Source of the DNA: Pseudomonadota bacterium
GTDB lineage: Bacteria; Pseudomonadota; Alphaproteobacteria; Rhizobiales; Xanthobacteraceae
Assembly: GCA_021779635.1 (NCBI GenBank)
Contig: JAJYAH010000184.1
Span: 1-10,222 of the forward strand
Reading direction: 5' to 3'
DNA: 10,222 bases
A model generated the notes under the pieces. That model worked only from the letters and a program-made list of their open reading frames with translations, was not told the origin of the DNA and searched no databases. This document shows, one piece after another, positions 1 through 6,650 of this stretch. Position 1 is the first letter of the stretch. Each line of letters starts with the position of its first letter. The translations under genes were made by a program, and so were the position numbers.

Positions 1-1832
1 TAGCCGCAGCCCTTTGACCATCCTTCCGATGCGAAGCCGACGCCGAGCATCTTGTTGGGCGCACGCCCTCGCGAGCGCCAGATGCCGCCCGCTTCCGACG
101 TCGCGACGTGGGTCCGCTCGCCATAGGGTGCATCCCAGCATCGCGTGCCGCTATTGTCGCGACGCACCTCGATGACCCACGGCTTTGCTTCGAGGTGGCT
201 GGTGACCCAGTAGAATCCGTTGCCGCCGAGGTACATGATCCTTCCGCCCTCATTGAGGTATCCCTCCAGGGTGTCGAGGCCCTTGCGCGTCCAGTATTCC
301 GGGTGCGAGCCGGTGACGATCGCCGCATAGCGATCGGTCAGTCCGCGCGCTTCGCGCTCGAAATCCTCGTCAGTAGCGACGTGATAGGCGAGGCCGACAT
401 GCTCCAACCACTCGATGATGTACATGTCGACCGGAAAATGGCGGTAGGAGCCGGTCAGCCAGTTCGGGAAGCCGGGGCGCACGTTGAACAGGGGCCGCCT
501 GCGGCTCGAATAGCGAACCGGCGTCCCGTCGGCGTGGGTGTCGTAGCAGGATCGGCCGGGCTCGGGATGGGAGAAAAGGTATTGCTCGTCTTCGGGAACG
601 ATCTTGTCGTGTGGCATCACCGACGAAAAATCCAGCGAAGCGAGGTGATCGTTGGCGTAGGCGAGGTAGGTATTGGTCGGCACCAGGAACAGCACCGGCG
701 CGCTGCTGCCGGGCCTGGCTCTGACGAACAACGGGAAATGGTTGCGGCTGCGGCCGGCCTCGAGCCGCACCGCATAGACGCCGCTTGGAAGCGTATCCGG
801 CAGCTTGAACTCCAGGTCGTACTCCCATCCGGCATCGACCATGTCGTCGTCGTGAAATTGCAGCGCGCAATATTGATGCGGGACTTCGATAAACGAATCG
901 CTGCGTCCATCCCAGTTGCGTCCGGTGACGCCCCGTTCGACGCCGTTGAACAGGCGAGCCGGTGAGTTTGCCGCGAAATCAGGGTCGATTGTCTCGGCCG
1001 CGAAATCATCGGAAAATTTCCAGCTTGCCCATGGGGATGCCGCCGCCGTCTTTCCTGCATGCCATTCCGCGATTACTTGCGGGGAGGGCCTGGTCGGATG
1101 AAGCGTCGGGGAGTCGATCTTGCCGTTGAAGGGTTGCAGCGGCGATCCGGATGGCCCGATGCCGGAGGTGGCGAGCAGCAGTTTGTCAGATGTGACGGTC
1201 GCGCCGGTTGCGACAGCAATCGTTCGGCGGGCGCCAATCTTGCCATCAAGGCGCTTGAGATCGATCGACGCTTCGCCATTTCCGAGCGTGACCAATATCG
1301 AATACCAGTGTTTGGCAACCATCGCGTCCGGAATGGTCGCCAGCGTCTGGTCGTTCGCACGGAGCGCTAGCCCGCCCGACAGGATCACCAGCGCCATGTT
1401 GCCGAGCGACCAGACCGTCTGAGGCATCTTGCGCTCCGGCACGGTCGGCCAGGCCCAGCAATGAAGGCTGATCGCGCCATCCTTGATCGGGGCGGGAAGC
1501 GGGAATTCCCCGTAGGATCCAATCATTGTCGACTGAAGGCGGCCTGGAACAGTTCTGTCGAGCACGGACGAAAAATCCGCGACCCGTCCTTCGACATTGT
1601 TCCCTTGCCCGGGGCCCGAGAGGAGCCGAACCAGACTTGCCCGGACGGCTTTGTGCGGGGTGCTGAGCGCGAGTCGAACCACGTCACCCGGTCGACGCGA
1701 CCATTCCTCGAAATAGGCTTGAATGTCCACTTGAAGCGACTCCTGCCGGAACTTCGGCTCGGAAGTCGGCACGATGTGCCCGAACCGCCGCTCATTCTTG
1801 CCAGATCGACGATACTCGGGGAGGCCTGGCAT
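1..1832 (-). CDS. N,N-dimethylformamidase large (beta) subunit-like protein, C-terminus cut by the window edge
   Basis: The frame is open from the ATG at 1832 to the left edge without a stop, giving 610 residues; members of this family are around 750-780, so about 150 are missing. The order of regions fits the dimethylformamidase beta subunit: an N-terminal beta region (1-110), a LamG/concanavalin-like domain (about 115-240, ending FNGKID) and the catalytic domain with NTYLAY (387-392), HPEYWT (510-515) and YLGGNGFYW. Paracoccus dimethylformamidase has a mononuclear iron held by two Tyr and one Glu. From the numbering I remember (Y399, Y440, E521, with H519 and N547 nearby), Y389, Y430, E512, H510 and N538 here line up at a constant offset of 9-10. 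E657 would lie off the edge. The family hydrolyses formamides to amine plus formate, but the true substrate is unknown. It is probably the last gene of the leftward operon, 74 bp after the kinase. The start is the only ATG/GTG/TTG in frame before the kinase stop, although no good ribosome binding site precedes it. No small-subunit gene lies directly upstream. Confidence 0.85.
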   Translation of the reverse strand, partial: MPGLPEYRRSGKNERRFGHIVPTSEPKFRQESLQVDIQAYFEEWSRRPGDVVRLALSTPHKAVRASLVRLLSGPGQGNNVEGRVADFSSVLDRTVPGRLQSTMIGSYGEFPLPAPIKDGAISLHCWAWPTVPERKMPQTVWSLGNMALVILSGGLALRANDQTLATIPDAMVAKHWYSILVTLGNGEASIDLKRLDGKIGARRTIAVATGATVTSDKLLLATSGIGPSGSPLQPFNGKIDSPTLHPTRPSPQVIAEWHAGKTAAASPWASWKFSDDFAAETIDPDFAANSPARLFNGVERGVTGRNWDGRSDSFIEVPHQYCALQFHDDDMVDAGWEYDLEFKLPDTLPSGVYAVRLEAGRSRNHFPLFVRARPGSSAPVLFLVPTNTYLAYANDHLASLDFSSVMPHDKIVPEDEQYLFSHPEPGRSCYDTHADGTPVRYSSRRRPLFNVRPGFPNWLTGSYRHFPVDMYIIEWLEHVGLAYHVATDEDFEREARGLTDRYAAIVTGSHPEYWTRKGLDTLEGYLNEGGRIMYLGGNGFYWVTSHLEAKPWVIEVRRDNSGTRCWDAPYGERTHVATSEAGGIWRSRGRAPNKMLGVGFASEGWSKGCG

Positions 1833-1906
1833 GGCTTTTTGGACTAGCGGAGCAACAACACTGGAGCCAAGGGCAGGTAGATGCCGATGGTGAAGGTTGG
1901 CTTCGG
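1833..1906 (-). other. Intergenic gap between the kinase and the dimethylformamidase-like gene
   Basis: This is 74 bp with no gene. It lacks the small-subunit gene that precedes the large subunit in true dimethylformamidase operons and is too short to hold one. A 6-bp inverted repeat (AGCCAA at 1865-1870, TTGGCT at 1897-1902) is too short and too widely spaced to call a terminator. The gap also shows no clear Shine-Dalgarno for the downstream ATG at 1832. Confidence 0.5.
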
Positions 1907-2890
1907 CTAGAGTTGCCGCAGAAACCGTTCACCCATCGCGACGGTGCCTTCGGTATATTCGGTTCCCAATCGGCGTGCCGTCTCGGTGTCTGAGTGCGAT
2001 GCGATCCAGGCCGTCAACAGCATTCGCCTGAGCATGACGAAGACCGGCAGCATGGCCTCATCCGTCTTCGATACAGGTGCAACCTGGCGATATCCTTCAA
2101 GCCAGGCATTCTGCAGTTCGGCTACGATCGGCTCATGTTCCATGAAACTCACAGCTGCGGCGAAATCGTAGAAGAACCAGGAAAAGCCGCAGTCGTCGAA
2201 ATCGATGATGCCGAGCCTTGTTCCGTCGACCAGCAGATTTGCGAGGCGCAGATCGGCATGAACGAGGCCGAACCGGTGGCTTGGCTGACCGTAACTGTGG
2301 ACGCGTTGGGCGAGCAAATCGGCAACCCTTTGCAGAACGTGTCTCTCGGACTCGCGAAGTCCCAGCGCGGCGCGCCAGTCGCCCCAAAGCGGCCGTGCGC
2401 CCAGCATGGCGTCGAAGTCCCAGGTCTTGCGCAGGAAGGCGGGTGACCTCTTCCACGATCGGCTGTGCCCGTGAAGCCGGGCAGTCAGCGCGCCGAGCTC
2501 GCGAAACCACGCAGGAAGCGAAGCGGCGGGATCGGGCTCGCGTCCGCTCATATGCTCGAACGCCACCACCTGTCGCGTCGTTCCGTTGAGAGGCACCGAA
2601 CAAAGCAACTCGCCGTTGCGGTCGGGCCGCGGCAGCGGCGTAATGATGACCTCGTCCGCGATCAGCGCCGCGATCCATGACAGCTCCGACATTATCTCCG
2701 CTGGCGAGTGATAACCGATCCGCTGCACGCGCAGTACCAGCCGCTGTCCCCCGGGAGGATCCTCCGCGAGAAATGTGGTGTTCTCGGAATGGCTGAGAAA
2801 AGCGAGCGTGGCGTCGCTGGACATGCCCCATCGCGGCAGCGCGGCGCTCAGTCCGGACCGAATGGTTTCGACGACGGCGGGGGTCATCAT
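1907..2890 (-). CDS. APH-fold phosphotransferase (small-molecule or RdoA/SrkA-like kinase)
   Basis: This 327-residue protein has the aminoglycoside-phosphotransferase/choline-kinase fold. The catalytic loop is HADLRLAN (211-218, catalytic D213, metal ligand N218) and the second metal site is IDFDD (229-233, D230). The N-lobe strand LVLRVQR (51-57) carries Arg where many kinases have the ATP-binding Lys; this is common in this broad family. The length is typical of stand-alone kinases. Its ATG at 2890 overlaps the TGA of the phosphatase gene by one base (TGATG), and GGAGG (2901-2897) sits six bases upstream, so translation is probably coupled. A second ATG follows directly and could also be used. 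The substrate cannot be assigned: relatives phosphorylate choline, hydroxylysine, homoserine, antibiotics or proteins. The setting, beside a phosphatase and an amidohydrolase, favours a metabolite over an antibiotic (inference). Confidence 0.85.
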   Translation of the reverse strand: MMTPAVVETIRSGLSAALPRWGMSSDATLAFLSHSENTTFLAEDPPGGQRLVLRVQRIGYHSPAEIMSELSWIAALIADEVIITPLPRPDRNGELLCSVPLNGTTRQVVAFEHMSGREPDPAASLPAWFRELGALTARLHGHSRSWKRSPAFLRKTWDFDAMLGARPLWGDWRAALGLRESERHVLQRVADLLAQRVHSYGQPSHRFGLVHADLRLANLLVDGTRLGIIDFDDCGFSWFFYDFAAAVSFMEHEPIVAELQNAWLEGYRQVAPVSKTDEAMLPVFVMLRRMLLTAWIASHSDTETARRLGTEYTEGTVAMGERFLRQL

Positions 2891-3741
2891 CAGGCGCCTC
2901 CGGTCTCCTCGGAAGTCGCGCCGATGAGATCGAGGAGGCTCGATATGATCCTGTCGGGCACCACGCCCGCCGCGGCATTGAATGGAACATCGCTGGCGAT
3001 CAGGATCGCGCGCAGGCCGGCGCGCTGGCCTGCCACGATATCGGTCGCGATCTGGTCGCCGATCATCACCGTCTCCTCTTTGCTGGTGCCCAGATGCTTC
3101 AGCGCCTGCTCGATCATGAATGGATCCGGCTTGCCCACCACGATCGGTATCGCGGTCGGCACGGCCGCGGCTACCGCTGCGGTCAGCACGCCGACACAGG
3201 GGTCGTAGCCGTCATGCGCGGGCGTGAGCACGTCGGGATTGGTGGCGATGACCGTCGCTCCCGCCAGAGCCGCCCGAATCGCGGTGCGCAACTTGGCGTA
3301 GTTCAGCCCGGAGTCGAAACCGAGAATCACTACCTCCGCGTTCGTTCCGGTCAGGTGATATCCGGCTTCCTCCAGCCTCTCAAGCAGGGGTTGCTCACCG
3401 ATCGCAAAAACCGGCGTTCCCGGCGGCCAACGCTGTTGAAGCAAGATCGTCGCCGCCGAAATGGTGTTGAAGACCTGCGCGGCCGTTGCCGGAATGCCCA
3501 TGCCGCTCAGCTTGGCTGCAAACTGCGCAGCGGATTTGGTCGAGTTGTTGGTGACGAATGCGTAGGGAACGCCGCGCTCATGCCAGGCGCGAAACGCCTG
3601 AACCGAACCCGGGATCGGCTGGTCGCCCCGATAGGCCACGCCGTCGAGGTCCGAGATGATGCCGTTAATAGGGTGGTCTACACGAGAACAGCGCTCTGGC
3701 AACTCTGGTATTCCGTTCATGTCAGATGTCGCGGCTATCAT
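2890..3741 (-). CDS. HAD-IIA family sugar/nucleotide phosphatase (NagD/PGP-like)
   Basis: This 283-residue protein carries all four HAD motifs. Motif I is SDLDGVAYRG, with nucleophile D31 and acid/base D33. Motif II is VTNNST (63-68), motif III is GKPDP with K204, and motif IV is GDQIATD (228-234, D229 and D234). The large cap between motifs II and III, with a TNPD element (167-170), is the C2a cap of the NagD/4-nitrophenylphosphatase/phosphoglycolate phosphatase subfamily. The enzyme would be a cytoplasmic Mg-dependent phosphomonoesterase; the substrate is unknown. It is the first gene of the leftward operon and is coupled to the kinase downstream. The start is uncertain: ATG at 3741 gives a 30-residue lead before motif I, and ATG at 3720 gives 23. 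Neither has a good ribosome binding site. The frame has all catalytic residues and looks functional. Confidence 0.88.
   Translation of the reverse strand: MIAATSDMNGIPELPERCSRVDHPINGIISDLDGVAYRGDQPIPGSVQAFRAWHERGVPYAFVTNNSTKSAAQFAAKLSGMGIPATAAQVFNTISAATILLQQRWPPGTPVFAIGEQPLLERLEEAGYHLTGTNAEVVILGFDSGLNYAKLRTAIRAALAGATVIATNPDVLTPAHDGYDPCVGVLTAAVAAAVPTAIPIVVGKPDPFMIEQALKHLGTSKEETVMIGDQIATDIVAGQRAGLRAILIASDVPFNAAAGVVPDRIISSLLDLIGATSEETGGA
2897..2901 (-). promoter_or_regulatory. Shine-Dalgarno GGAGG for the kinase, inside the phosphatase gene
   Basis: Read on the minus strand, GGAGG lies within the last codons of the phosphatase gene, six bases before the ATG at 2890. It supports that start and translation coupled to the upstream gene. 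Confidence 0.7.
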
Positions 3742-4026
3742 AGGCCGTCAGCGTCGAACCGCTGTTCTCGCCGTCCATCATTCGTGTGCTGCTTACCTGA
3801 AAGGCGTGGTGCCTTGGAATTGAGCGCCGCGTTACGGCGGCTCGGGAATCGTGGCGTGGAAGGCCCATCCCGGAGCGTCAGCAACGGAATCGTGGAGCAG
3901 CAGGATTCAGGCGTTCGCGTCGTTTGGTCTACGCTTTGCAAGTCGCTGAGGACGACAGAAACGGCTGAACGCCTAGCGACCCTAAAAGCAGTTTCAGCGT
4001 TGCCGAAATCACCGAGGGGATATGAT
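3742..4026. promoter_or_regulatory. Divergent intergenic region, presumably with promoters for both operons
   Basis: These 285 bp separate the leftward phosphatase operon from the rightward transporter operon, so both promoters should lie here. I could not identify convincing -35/-10 elements. Visible structure: a perfect 8-bp dyad (AGGCGTTC at 3909-3916, GAACGCCT at 3967-3974) with a second nested dyad (CGTTT at 3921-3925, AAACG at 3959-3963), and two small hairpins with 5-bp stems (3801-3815 and 3825-3839). The reading frame of the binding-protein gene stays open leftward through this region and into the phosphatase gene. That extension is antisense to a clear gene and has no protein-like character, so no gene is called here. 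Confidence 0.45.
4014..4019 (+). promoter_or_regulatory. Shine-Dalgarno GAGGGG deciding the start of the binding-protein gene
   Basis: GAGGGG ends seven bases before the ATG at 4027. It selects this start, which also places a Tat signal exactly at the N-terminus. An out-of-frame ATG at 4022 meets TGA within three codons. Confidence 0.7.
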
Positions 4027-5589
4027 ATGATCAACCGCAGAGACGTGATGTTGGGTGGGCTTGCCGGCGCCGCGGCGCTTGGTTTCGGGCGGGTCAATCC
4101 TGATTTTCTGATGAACTCTGCTTTCGCAGCCGAAGGCAAGGTGTTGCGCTTCCTCGGTGCGGAGGCGCTTACAGGTAACTGGGACCCCACCACTCACACC
4201 AATCTCGGTCAGCTCATCGTCGAGGGATTTGTCTTCGGATATCTGACGCGAGCGCCGATGACGCCGGAGAAGCCGGACGAGTTAGTATTCGAACTGGCTG
4301 AATCGATGAAGCCGATCGACCCCTTTACGATGGAAGTCAAGCTGCGGAAAGGCGTCAAGTTCCACGACGGCACGCCGTTCACGGCCGCGGATGTCAAGGC
4401 CACCTACGAATATGGCAGCCAGCCCGATCGTCCGGCGCAATGGTATCCGGGCCTCGTCACGGTCGACGTCGTCGATGACTACACCTGTCATATCAACACC
4501 AAGGCGCAGGGTTATCCGGCAACGCTCTATTATTATCTTTCGTCCTTTCTTCCGATCCTGTCGGCAAAGGACGTTGCCAACAAGGCGCAATTGTCGGCGC
4601 GCATGAACGGCACCGGGCCCTATAAATATGTCGAGCAGAAAGGCGATACCACCGTCCTGACCGCGAATACCGGGTTTTTCCTCGGCGCGCCGAAGATCCC
4701 AAGCGTCGAGTATCATTTCGTCGGCGACACGACGACGCGAACGCTTTCGCTTCTGAACGGCGAGGCCGACATCATCGAGCGGCTGGAACAGGAACAGGTC
4801 GAGACCATCTCGAAGGACTCGCGCTTCAACATCCATAAGGCGGTGTCGGTCGAGAACAAGTATCTCTTCTTCCGCTGCTCGAAGAAACCGTTTGACGACC
4901 CGCGGATACGTCTGGCGGCATGTCACTCGATCGACCGCAAGCAGGTGCTCGACGTGCTCGGGGTCTCCGGTACCTACTCGAAGGCGCATATTTCACCAGT
5001 GAAGTTCGGTTACACCGAAGTCGCCGACTACCCGGAATTCGATCCCGACAAGGCGCAGAAGCTTCTCGCCGAGGCCGGCTTCCCCAAGGGGCAAGGTCTG
5101 CCCGAACTGACCTATTACACGTCGGTCGGATTCTATCCGAAGACGAAGGAATATGCCGAGCTGATCACCGGCATGCTGCAGGAGCAGGGATTCAAGGTCA
5201 ATCTTCAGACGCTCGAGGTCGCGGCCTGGGGCAATCTGCTGTATGACAAGCCTGGCGGCGGCGAGGGCAATATGATCGACTGCGGCTGGTGTACAGGATC
5301 GCCCGAACCCGACCTGGTGCTCCGCACGCACTTTCATTCCTCGTCCAAGCGCATTTGTGGCATCGTCGACAAGGACATCGATGCAGTACTTGACAAGGAG
5401 CGCAACGCCACGAGTATCGAAGAACGCAAGAAGATCATTCAGACCGAGACGCTTCCAACCATCGCCAGGAAGGCCCCGGCACTTGCGTTGTTCACGTCGG
5501 TCTTCATCCACGCCTACAGCAAGAAACTGGACGGTCTCTACATCTATCCAAATGGCATGCAGGACATGACAAAGGCCACGCTCGCCTGA
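4027..5589 (+). CDS. ABC transporter family-5 solute-binding protein (DppA/OppA-like) with Tat signal
   Basis: This 520-residue periplasmic receptor would deliver substrate to the permeases encoded next. The N-terminus MINRRDVMLGG is a twin-arginine signal (R4, R5) followed by a hydrophobic Ala/Gly/Leu stretch, with a likely cleavage after AFA (32-34). Family-5 landmarks are LRKGVKFHDGTPFTAADV (106-123), GTGPYKY (195-201), a DPDKAQKLLAEAGF-type repeat (339-352) and the pocket segment DCGWCTGSPEPDL (418-430). The length matches the family (about 500-540). The pocket segment has an unusual CGWC (C419, C422). The family binds di- and oligopeptides, nickel, opines, glutathione, sugars and other solutes, so the substrate is not predictable by sequence alone. 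The start is set by the Tat motif and a good Shine-Dalgarno. It is the first gene of the rightward operon, separated from the permeases by a strong hairpin that may keep its expression higher. Confidence 0.92.
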   Translation: MINRRDVMLGGLAGAAALGFGRVNPDFLMNSAFAAEGKVLRFLGAEALTGNWDPTTHTNLGQLIVEGFVFGYLTRAPMTPEKPDELVFELAESMKPIDPFTMEVKLRKGVKFHDGTPFTAADVKATYEYGSQPDRPAQWYPGLVTVDVVDDYTCHINTKAQGYPATLYYYLSSFLPILSAKDVANKAQLSARMNGTGPYKYVEQKGDTTVLTANTGFFLGAPKIPSVEYHFVGDTTTRTLSLLNGEADIIERLEQEQVETISKDSRFNIHKAVSVENKYLFFRCSKKPFDDPRIRLAACHSIDRKQVLDVLGVSGTYSKAHISPVKFGYTEVADYPEFDPDKAQKLLAEAGFPKGQGLPELTYYTSVGFYPKTKEYAELITGMLQEQGFKVNLQTLEVAAWGNLLYDKPGGGEGNMIDCGWCTGSPEPDLVLRTHFHSSSKRICGIVDKDIDAVLDKERNATSIEERKKIIQTETLPTIARKAPALALFTSVFIHAYSKKLDGLYIYPNGMQDMTKATLA

Positions 5590-5597
5590 CGATTGCG

Positions 5598-5627
5598 CCG
5601 GCAGGCCGGATCGCCACGGCCTGCCGG
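5598..5627 (+). repeat. Perfect 11-bp stem-loop between the binding-protein and permease genes
   Basis: CCGGCAGGCCG (5598-5608) pairs perfectly with CGGCCTGCCGG (5617-5627) around an 8-base loop. The stem is almost all G-C. No T-run follows, so this is not a canonical intrinsic terminator. Its place, nine bases after the binding-protein stop and 37 bases before the permease ATG, fits an mRNA 3'-end stabiliser or partial attenuator that sets a high binding-protein to permease ratio, as known for other ABC importer operons (inference). Confidence 0.8.
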
Positions 5628-5664
5628 ATATCCCGTTTGATGAAATGCAAGGTAGCTCTTCTCG

Positions 5665-6648
5665 ATGTTGATCCTGGAATTCCTGGTCAAACGGATCGCG
5701 CAGGGCCTGCTGATCGTTTTCATCACCTCGCTCCTCATCTTCACATTGCTGCGCGTGGTTCCCGGCGATCCGGTACGCCTGATTGTCGGCGGCATGGCGC
5801 CGCCCGACGTTGTCGAGAAGGTGGCGACAAAGATGGGGCTGCGCGACCCGATCATCGTGCAGTACGGCCGTTATATGCGGGGTCTGCTGCTGCACGGCGA
5901 CCTAGGGCAGTCCTATCTGCGTCCGCGCAGCGGCATGATCGCGACCGGCGGCCAGTATATCGATCCCACCAAGTCCGATATGGCGCCGGTGATCGATCAG
6001 ATTCTCGAGCGGCTGCCGTTCACGCTTCAGCTCGGCGGCATGGCGTTGTTGTTCGCGCTGCTGATATCGTTTCCGATCGGAATTGCCGGCGGGCTGCACC
6101 AGCACGGCTGGCAGAATGCGCTGGCCTTCGGGGTGCAGTCGCTGTTTGTGTCGATTCCGAATTTCTGGCTGGCGATCGTCCTGATCCTGTTCCTGTCGGT
6201 CAAGCTCAAGCTCTTGCCGGCGCTCGGCTATCAGGGGTTCTCCTATGTTCTGTTGCCGGCGATCGTGCTGTCGGTCGAGATTGCGCCTTTCATCATTCGC
6301 ACGCTGACGACCTCGCTTGGCGAGGTCATGCAATCGACCTTCATCGATGAGGCGCGGGTCCGCGGCCTGTCGCGGCGCCGCATCGTCTATTCGCATGCGC
6401 TGCGCAACGCGGCGGTGCCGCTGGTCAACCTGCTCGGCATCCAGCTTTCGACGCTGATCGGCGGCGTGCTCGTGATCGAGTACATTTTTGATTATCCCGG
6501 GCTTGGAAATCTGACGGTGGTTTCGGTGGTCGGACGCGATTTTCCTGTCATTCAGGGTATCGCGATCACCACCAGCGCCGTGTTCGTCTTCATCAATATC
6601 ATCGTGGATTTGGTTGCCTATATGATTGATCCTCGGGTGGAGCTCTGA
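5665..6648 (+). CDS. ABC transporter inner-membrane permease, DppB/OppB-like
   Basis: This 327-residue permease of the BPD_transp_1 family would form one half of the membrane channel. It starts with the DppB-type N-terminal helix (about 9-30) and the VPGDPV motif (32-37), followed by a periplasmic segment and roughly five more hydrophobic segments in 115-320. The cytoplasmic coupling loop FIDEARVRGLSRRRI (226-240) is a good EAA-type motif for docking the ATPase. IFDYPGLG (274-281) and the C-terminal DPRVEL are typical of the family. A stretch of about 18 residues between GDLGQS and the ILERLP element (about 85-106) looks like an insertion relative to the usual spacing. The ATG at 5665 has only a weak AAGG upstream. 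The gene lies 75 bp after the binding-protein gene and 2 bp before the second permease. Confidence 0.92.
   Translation: MLILEFLVKRIAQGLLIVFITSLLIFTLLRVVPGDPVRLIVGGMAPPDVVEKVATKMGLRDPIIVQYGRYMRGLLLHGDLGQSYLRPRSGMIATGGQYIDPTKSDMAPVIDQILERLPFTLQLGGMALLFALLISFPIGIAGGLHQHGWQNALAFGVQSLFVSIPNFWLAIVLILFLSVKLKLLPALGYQGFSYVLLPAIVLSVEIAPFIIRTLTTSLGEVMQSTFIDEARVRGLSRRRIVYSHALRNAAVPLVNLLGIQLSTLIGGVLVIEYIFDYPGLGNLTVVSVVGRDFPVIQGIAITTSAVFVFINIIVDLVAYMIDPRVEL
6636..6642 (+). promoter_or_regulatory. Shine-Dalgarno GGTGGAG for the second permease
   Basis: It lies within the last codons of the first permease gene, eight bases before the ATG at 6651. It supports that start in a gene pair only 2 bp apart. Confidence 0.55.
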
Positions 6649-6650
6649 TC

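Noticed and set aside
108..965. A 285-residue plus-strand open frame.
   Set aside because: It is antisense to the dimethylformamidase-like gene, whose frame carries clear family motifs. Such antisense frames are common in GC-rich genes.
3801..3839. Two small hairpins (AAGGC/GCCTT and CGCCG/CGGCG, 5-bp stems with 5-base loops).
   Set aside because: Stems this short are expected by chance in GC-rich DNA. There is no T-run, and the position does not follow a gene end.
3094..4026. A plus-strand open frame continuous with the binding-protein gene, which would add 311 residues to its N-terminus.
   Set aside because: It is antisense to the well-supported HAD phosphatase, has Arg-rich non-protein-like composition, and would bury the Tat signal and the Shine-Dalgarno at 4014-4019.
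4282..5895. Two long minus-strand open frames (about 235 and 300 residues) opposite the binding-protein gene and the start of the first permease gene.
   Set aside because: No recognisable domains, composition of a codon-position mirror, and they lie fully opposite strongly supported genes.
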